The position numbers and the translations under genes were made by a program. Of a stretch of DNA of 64,000 bases, positions 59,677 to 64,000 are shown in pieces. Location of the stretch: NCBI RefSeq assembly GCF_006716445.1, contig NZ_VFPA01000001.1, positions 1,240,001 to 1,304,000 of the forward strand. Reading direction: 5' to 3'. This stretch comes from Pseudonocardia kunmingensis. GTDB taxonomy: Bacteria > Actinomycetota > Actinomycetes > Mycobacteriales > Pseudonocardiaceae. Positions within the stretch are counted from its first letter, which is position 1, and every line of letters begins with the position of its first letter. The notes beneath the pieces are model-generated. The model had not been told where the DNA came from. It was given only the letters and a program-made list of their open reading frames with translations, and did not search any database.

Positions 59677-60207
59677 TCAGCGGCGGACCCGGTGGTGCGC
59701 CTCGGCCAGCAGCCCGGTGCGGTGCGCGCTCGTCAGCCAGAACAGCGCGCCCGCGACGAGCCCGACGACGCCCTGCGGGTACAGCTTCCCCGCCGAGTCG
59801 AGCGCGAGCAGCGCCCCCGCCGCCCCGAGCACCATCAGCGCGCCCCCGAGCGCGACCAGCGACCGCTCGTCCAGCTGCGACGACAGCATCAGCACCGCGA
59901 TTCCCACGACGGCGGCCACCACCGGCACCGTGAGCTCCCCCCACGACAGGCTGGAGAGCACCGTTCCGGTGACCGCGACCAGCGCCGCGGTGATGCCCAG
60001 CAACCGCAGGAACCGGCCCCGGCCGCGGTGCGGGAGGGGCTCGACCGCTCCGTGCCTGCTGCGCAGGGCCATCACCAGCACGGCGGTCAGCCCGAGGCCC
60101 GCGGCCAGCACGACGGTGCCGGGGCCGCCGTCGAGCGCGGCCGCACCGACCGTCCACCACGCCGCGCCGACGATCGGCTCGAGGTAGGGCACCCGGGTCG
60201 CACGCAT
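59677..60207 (-). CDS. Unrecognised small membrane protein
   Basis: 176 aa from ATG 60207. Four to five hydrophobic segments with MVLGAAGALLALDSAGKLYPQG in the third and a C-terminal LAEAHHRVRR. No family recognised. It is separated from the neighbouring membrane-protein gene by 90 bp; codon pattern matches real genes (strong third-position GC), and its overlap with longer frames in other phases is shadowing. Confidence 0.6.
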   Translation of the reverse strand: MRATRVPYLEPIVGAAWWTVGAAALDGGPGTVVLAAGLGLTAVLVMALRSRHGAVEPLPHRGRGRFLRLLGITAALVAVTGTVLSSLSWGELTVPVVAAVVGIAVLMLSSQLDERSLVALGGALMVLGAAGALLALDSAGKLYPQGVVGLVAGALFWLTSAHRTGLLAEAHHRVRR

Positions 60208-60321
60208 GCTCCCCACGGTAGCGAGGAGCGGCTCGCCGGATCCCCACGCCCGCCCCACGCCCGGTCTGCGAGGGTCTGCGACGATCCCCCGCTCCCGCCC
60301 GCCACCACGAGGAGTCCTGCG

Positions 60322-60738
60322 ATGGCCGACCCCGCTCCCCTGACCCGTCGCACCGTCGTCACCGGCGCCGGTGTCGCCGCCGTCGGAGCCGGCCTGCTCG
60401 CCACGGGGTGCTCGACCGCTCCGCCGCCCACCGCACCCGCCGACGCCGCCGCGGGCACGCCGGTCGGCCCCGCCGCCGACGTCCCGGTCGGCAGCGCCCA
60501 GATCTTCGACGCCGCCGGTGTGGTGGTCACCCAGCCCAGCGCGGGCACCTACGCCGCCTTCTCCACCGCCTGCCCGCACCAGGGCTGCGCGGTGTCGTCG
60601 GTGGAGGGCACCAGCATCGTCTGCCCGTGCCACGGCAGCACGTTCGGCCTGGACGGCAGCGTGCAACAGGGCCCGGCGGAGGCACCGCTCCAGAGCCGGG
60701 CCATCACCGTCACGAACGGCGAGATCAGCCTGGCCTGA
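60322..60738 (+). CDS. Rieske [2Fe-2S] lipoprotein
   Basis: 138 aa. N-terminal RRTVVTGAGV (twin-arginine-like) followed by a lipobox LLATGC, so it is probably exported and lipid-anchored. Rieske ligands: CPHQGC (Cys, His) and CPCHGSTFGLDG (Cys, His), separated by 16 residues, with the disulfide Cys pair. Arsenite-oxidase/cytochrome-like small Rieske proteins carry electrons, but no partner enzyme is adjacent. Converges with and overlaps the methyltransferase gene by 14 bp. Confidence 0.9.
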   Translation: MADPAPLTRRTVVTGAGVAAVGAGLLATGCSTAPPPTAPADAAAGTPVGPAADVPVGSAQIFDAAGVVVTQPSAGTYAAFSTACPHQGCAVSSVEGTSIVCPCHGSTFGLDGSVQQGPAEAPLQSRAITVTNGEISLA

Positions 60739-61459
60739 CCGGGTCCTTCCGGCGGACGTGCAGCCGGTAGCGCACGGGGAGCTCGATCCCGGTGGTCCCG
60801 GCGATCGCGCGTTCGGCCACGCCGCGGGAGAACTCGATCCGCAGCACGGCCTCGAGCGTGGCCCGGTCCGGGAAGCGCCACATCGTGGGCACCCGGCGCA
60901 TGGAGAAGCCCGCCCGCGCGAAGAACGCCTCCACGCGGGCCGGGTCGTAGCGCGGCAGGTCCGCCCGCATCCAGCGACCGTAGGGCGCCGCGGTGGCGTC
61001 CAGGTCCACGATCGCGAGCGCACCACCCGGCCGCAGCACGCGCTGAGCCTCCGCCAGCCCCGGCTCGCACCCCGGGCCGAAGAAGTAGGCGGTGCGGGCG
61101 TGCACGAGGTCAACGCTCGCGTCCGGCAGCGGCAGGGCGGCCGCCCCTGCCGTGAACACCCGCGCCTGCGCTCCCACCCGCTCGCGCGCCCGCTGCGCCA
61201 GCGGGGCGTGCGGCTCCACCCCGACCACCGACGCCGCCTCGGCGGCGAACACCGGCAGGTGGAAGCCGTCACCGCACCCCACGTCGAGCACGTCCCGGCC
61301 GGCCCAGGGCGCGGCCTCGCGCAGCGCGGCCCAGATCGCCCCCTCGGCGTCCTGCGCGCGGTTCTCGCGCTCGTAGACGTCGGGCCAGTTCCAGATGTTC
61401 GGGCTGGGGATCGCCGGATCCGGCTCGGCCGCGACGACGCGGCGGAACCTCTCGATCAC
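60725..61459 (-). CDS. Class I SAM-dependent methyltransferase
   Basis: 244 aa, GTG 61459 overlapping the cdsA stop. SAM motif VLDVGCGDGFHLPVF, acidic VVGVEPHAPLAQRARERV, HARTAYFFGPG, VLRPGGALAIVDLD. Similar to ubiquinone/demethylmenaquinone-type methyltransferases but without a recognisable substrate mark. Coupled to cdsA, so it is on the cdsA-frr-pyrH transcript. Confidence 0.85.
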   Translation of the reverse strand: MIERFRRVVAAEPDPAIPSPNIWNWPDVYERENRAQDAEGAIWAALREAAPWAGRDVLDVGCGDGFHLPVFAAEAASVVGVEPHAPLAQRARERVGAQARVFTAGAAALPLPDASVDLVHARTAYFFGPGCEPGLAEAQRVLRPGGALAIVDLDATAAPYGRWMRADLPRYDPARVEAFFARAGFSMRRVPTMWRFPDRATLEAVLRIEFSRGVAERAIAGTTGIELPVRYRLHVRRKDPVRPG

Positions 61460-62322
61460 GGGACGACGATGCTCAGCAGGACCCAGGCCACCACGGCGGT
61501 GGGCAGCAACGAGTCCAGCCGGTCCAGCAGGCCACCGTGACCGGGGAGGAGGGTGCTCATGTCCTTGATGCCGAGGTCCCGCTTGACCATCGACTCGATC
61601 AGGTCGCCCAGCGTGGCGCAGGTGACGAGCAGGGCGCCGGTGAGCGCACCGGCCCACCACGCGCCGCCGAGCAGGAAGTGCACGCACAGCGCACCCGCGA
61701 CCATGCCGACCAGCTGCGACCCGCCGAAGCCCTCCCACGACTTCTTCGGGCTGATCGTCGGCGCCATCGGGTGCCTACCCAGCAGCACGCCCGCCGCGTA
61801 GCCCCCGACGTCCGAGGCGACACCGCAGAGCATGAACGTGAGCACGCGGCCCAGCCCGTCCTCGGCCACCAGCATCAGCACCGCGAACGAGCAGAACAAC
61901 GGGACGTACGCGGCCGTGAACAGCCCCGCGGTGGCGTCCCGCACGTAGTGCGCGGCGCCGGCGCGCATCCGCCAGAGCAGCACCGCGAGCGCGGTGAGCG
62001 CGAACGCCGCACCCAGGCCCTGCAGCCCGAACGGCCAGGACGACCAGATCATCGCCTGGCCGCCGACGAGCAGGATCGGCAGCGGGACCTCGATCCCGGC
62101 GCCGCGGCGCAGGGCACCGGCGAGCTCCCAGGTGGCGACGGCGGTGGAGAGCGCCAGCACGCCGACGAACAGGTGCCGCTCGACCAGCAACGACGCCAGG
62201 ATGACGACGCCCAGCCCCACGCCGACGGCGATCGCCGCGACCAGGTCGCGGCCCGCACGGGACGGGCGGCGGGCCGGAGGGGGCACCATCGCCGCGGCGT
62301 GCGAGGAGGACGAGGCGGTCAC
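61456..62322 (-). CDS. cdsA: Phosphatidate cytidylyltransferase
   Basis: 288 aa with about eight membrane helices. The signature in the C-terminal half, SPKKSWEGFGG with LGDLIESMVKRDLGIKDMS and LLPGHGGLLDRLDS, is diagnostic. Converts phosphatidate and CTP to CDP-diacylglycerol, precursor of all phospholipids and PIMs; its substrate is made by the PlsC-type enzyme. Located next to frr as in other actinobacteria. GTG start at 62322. Confidence 0.95.
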   Translation of the reverse strand: MTASSSSHAAAMVPPPARRPSRAGRDLVAAIAVGVGLGVVILASLLVERHLFVGVLALSTAVATWELAGALRRGAGIEVPLPILLVGGQAMIWSSWPFGLQGLGAAFALTALAVLLWRMRAGAAHYVRDATAGLFTAAYVPLFCSFAVLMLVAEDGLGRVLTFMLCGVASDVGGYAAGVLLGRHPMAPTISPKKSWEGFGGSQLVGMVAGALCVHFLLGGAWWAGALTGALLVTCATLGDLIESMVKRDLGIKDMSTLLPGHGGLLDRLDSLLPTAVVAWVLLSIVVP

Positions 62323-62324
62323 CG

Positions 62325-62882
62325 TCAGACTTCGAGCAGCTCGGTTTCCTTGTGCTTCACCAGGTCGTCGACCTGGTGGACGTAGCGGTCGGTGGCGCTC
62401 TGCAGCTCCTTCTCGGCGCGCCCGACCTCGTCCTCACCCGCTTCGCCGTCCCGGACGATGCGGTGCAGCTCGTCCATCGCCTTGCGGCGGATGCTGCGGA
62501 TGGTGACGCGGGCGTCCTCGCCCTTGCCGCGCGCGACCTTCACCATCTCGCGGCGCCGCTCCTCGGACAGCTGCGGGATGACCACGCGGATGATCTGACC
62601 GTCGTTGCTCGGGTTGAGCCCGAGGTCGGAGTTGCGGATCGCGGTTTCGAGGGCCTTGAGCTGGCTGGCGTCGTAGGGCTTGATGACGGCCATGCGCGCC
62701 TCGGGCACGTTGATGGACGCGAGCTGGTTGATCGGGGTCATCGCGCCGTAGTAGTCGACGACCACGCGGGAGAACATGTTGGGCGTCGCCCGGCCGGTGC
62801 GCACGGAGGCGAGGTCGTCCTTCGCGACGGCGACCGCCTTCTCCATCTTCTCCTCGGCGTCGAAGAGCGTCTCGTCGATCAC
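62325..62882 (-). CDS. frr: Ribosome recycling factor
   Basis: 185 aa, the standard length. [24 protein letters not shown] and a C-terminal helix bundle ([21 protein letters not shown]...) are diagnostic. With EF-G it splits post-termination ribosomes. Overlaps pyrH by 4 bp. Confidence 0.97.
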   Translation of the reverse strand: MIDETLFDAEEKMEKAVAVAKDDLASVRTGRATPNMFSRVVVDYYGAMTPINQLASINVPEARMAVIKPYDASQLKALETAIRNSDLGLNPSNDGQIIRVVIPQLSEERRREMVKVARGKGEDARVTIRSIRRKAMDELHRIVRDGEAGEDEVGRAEKELQSATDRYVHQVDDLVKHKETELLEV

Positions 62883-63670
62883 GGCGCGTCCCTGCCTTCC
62901 TGCCCAGATCCATCGTTCCAGCCCGGGGTGCTGACCAGCGTGCCGATCCTCTCACCCCGCACCGCGCGGGCGATGTTGCCCTCGACGAGCAGGTTGAACA
63001 CGATGATCGGCATCTTGTTGTCCATGCAGAGGCTGAACGCCGTGGCGTCGGCGACCTTCAGCCCCTGCTCCAGCACCTCGCGGTGGGTGATCTCGTCGTA
63101 CAGCTTGGCGTCGAGGTCGATCTTGGGGTCGGCGGTGTACACGCCGTCGACGCCCTTCGCCATCAGGACGACCTCCGCGCCGATCTCCAGGGCGCGCTGG
63201 GCGCTCGCGGTGTCGGTGGAGAAGTAGGGCATGCCGACACCCGCACCGAAGATGACGACCCGCCCCTTCTCGAGGTGCCGGATCGCGCGGCGCGGGATGT
63301 AGGCCTCGGCGACCTGCCCCATGGTGATGGCGGTCTGGACGCGCGTGTCGACGTGGTGCTCGCGCTCCAGGAAGTCCTGCAGCGCGAGGCAGTTCATGAC
63401 GGTGCCGAGCATGCCGATGTAGTCGGCACGGGCGCGGTCCATGCCCCGCTGCTGCAGCTCGGAGCCGCGGAAGAAGTTGCCCCCGCCGATCACCACGGCG
63501 ACCTGGGCGCCGGTGGCGACGACCTCCGCGATCTGGCGGGCGACGGTCTCGACCACCCCAGGGTCGACCCCGACGGCCCCGCCGCCGAACATCTCGCCGC
63601 CGAGCTTGAGCAGCACGCGGCGGAAGCCGGGGCCGGGGCCGTCGGAGCCGATCCGTGGGGTGGTCATCAT
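62879..63670 (-). CDS. pyrH: UMP kinase
   Basis: 263 aa with tandem start Met residues. [39 protein letters not shown] and [12 protein letters not shown] are the bacterial UMP kinase marks. Phosphorylates UMP to UDP. Lies between frr and tsf, the common order. Confidence 0.97.
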   Translation of the reverse strand: MMTTPRIGSDGPGPGFRRVLLKLGGEMFGGGAVGVDPGVVETVARQIAEVVATGAQVAVVIGGGNFFRGSELQQRGMDRARADYIGMLGTVMNCLALQDFLEREHHVDTRVQTAITMGQVAEAYIPRRAIRHLEKGRVVIFGAGVGMPYFSTDTASAQRALEIGAEVVLMAKGVDGVYTADPKIDLDAKLYDEITHREVLEQGLKVADATAFSLCMDNKMPIIVFNLLVEGNIARAVRGERIGTLVSTPGWNDGSGQEGRDAP

Positions 63671-63687
63671 GCAGTCCTCGGCCGGCC

Positions 63688-64000
63688 TCAGGCCTGGCCG
63701 ACCTCGAAGCGGGCGAAGTCGCGGACGGTGACACCCGCCTCGTCGAGCAGCGCCTTGACCGTCTTCTTCGGCTCGTGGACCGACGGCTGCTCCAGCAGCA
63801 CGACGTCCTTGTAGAAGCCGTTGATCCGGCCCTCGACGATGCGCGACAGCACCTGCTCGGGCTTGCCCTCCTCGCGGGCGGTGGCCTCGGCGATGCGACG
63901 CTCGTTGTCGATCACGTCGCCGGGGACCTGCTCACGGGTGGTGTACTGCGGGCGGGCAGCGGCGATGTGCATCGCCACGCTCTTGGCGGCCTCGTCGCCC
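63688..64000 (-). CDS. tsf: Elongation factor Ts, 3' part (runs off the window)
   Basis: C-terminal ~104 residues, open through base 64000. Seen: [45 protein letters not shown] and [22 protein letters not shown], the EF-Ts core end. Nucleotide-exchange factor for EF-Tu. rpsB is expected just beyond the window. Confidence 0.95.
   Translation of the reverse strand, partial: GDEAAKSVAMHIAAARPQYTTREQVPGDVIDNERRIAEATAREEGKPEQVLSRIVEGRINGFYKDVVLLEQPSVHEPKKTVKALLDEAGVTVRDFARFEVGQA

Noticed and set aside
1..64000. tRNA, rRNA, riboswitch, IS transposase or prophage genes
   Set aside because: None could be recognised by eye in any intergenic region; small RNAs cannot be excluded without a covariance-model search.

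Overview
The window is high-GC DNA with GTG/ATG starts, many 1-8 bp stop/start overlaps and little non-coding sequence. It encodes mycothione reductase, and the order mtr - map - PBP lipoprotein - DUF4081/GNAT - ispG - rseP - dxr - rlmN - cdsA - frr - pyrH - tsf matches the Mycobacterium tuberculosis Rv2855-Rv2889c backbone. This points to a mycolic-acid-group or related actinobacterium; Pseudonocardiaceae is my best guess. Housekeeping blocks alternate with accessory insertions.

Layout. 0-3.2 kb: M15 peptidase, mycothione reductase, acyl desaturase. 3.3-4.4 kb: a DUF559 (Vsr-like nuclease fold) gene bounded by inverted-repeat elements. 4.5-12.6 kb: plsC, then a tightly coupled lipid-modification operon (hydrolase, FAD oxidoreductase, DUF1365, two cyclopropane-synthase-type methyltransferases, DUF1295, peroxiredoxin, SRPBCC) that extends the Rv0449c-Rv0446c arrangement. 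12.6-21.4 kb: a carbohydrate island (two ABC permeases, binding lipoprotein, cellulase-like hydrolase, DUF5107-TPR protein, AraC regulator) without its own ATPase. 21.4-25.2 kb: PPOX-fold protein, map, a frameshifted second DUF559 gene with two nested palindromic elements on each side, and a DUF3054 protein. 25.2-34.1 kb: penicillin-binding lipoprotein, methyltransferase/MerR pair, epimerase/SAF-oxidoreductase pair, DoxX, TetR and an ABC exporter, and a DUF574-type methyltransferase. 34.2-36.2 kb: GNAT and ispG.

36.4-47.0 kb holds a complete nicotinate catabolic cluster by the maleamate route: a three-subunit molybdenum hydroxylase, NicC, NicX, NicD, NicF, NicE, an MFS transporter and a MarR regulator. 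It should convert nicotinate to 6-hydroxynicotinate, 2,5-dihydroxypyridine, N-formylmaleamate, maleamate, maleate and fumarate. It separates ispG from rseP-dxr, and inverted repeats mark both ends. A matching 22-bp dyad precedes nicC and nicX.

47.3-64.0 kb: rseP, dxr, DUF2631, a DNA-repair neighbourhood (LigD-type polymerase/primase, mismatch glycosylase, LigC-type ligase), an ECF42-type sigma factor with its DGPF/YCII partner, an MFS gene, rlmN, two unrecognised membrane proteins, a Rieske lipoprotein, a methyltransferase, cdsA, frr, pyrH and the 3' end of tsf.

The most unusual signal is repetitive. (1) Several gene-poor sites carry elements with one plan but different sequences: arms repeated at about 19-22 bp, a centre, then inverted arms with the same period. 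Both DUF559 genes are flanked on both sides by such elements. (2) A 40-bp palindrome occurs twice, inside two unrelated coding sequences, in the same reading frame, adding the same 13-residue peptide (one difference) to each protein. No tRNA, rRNA, CRISPR array, IS transposase or prophage was seen. All positions come from reading the sequence; no database search was possible.
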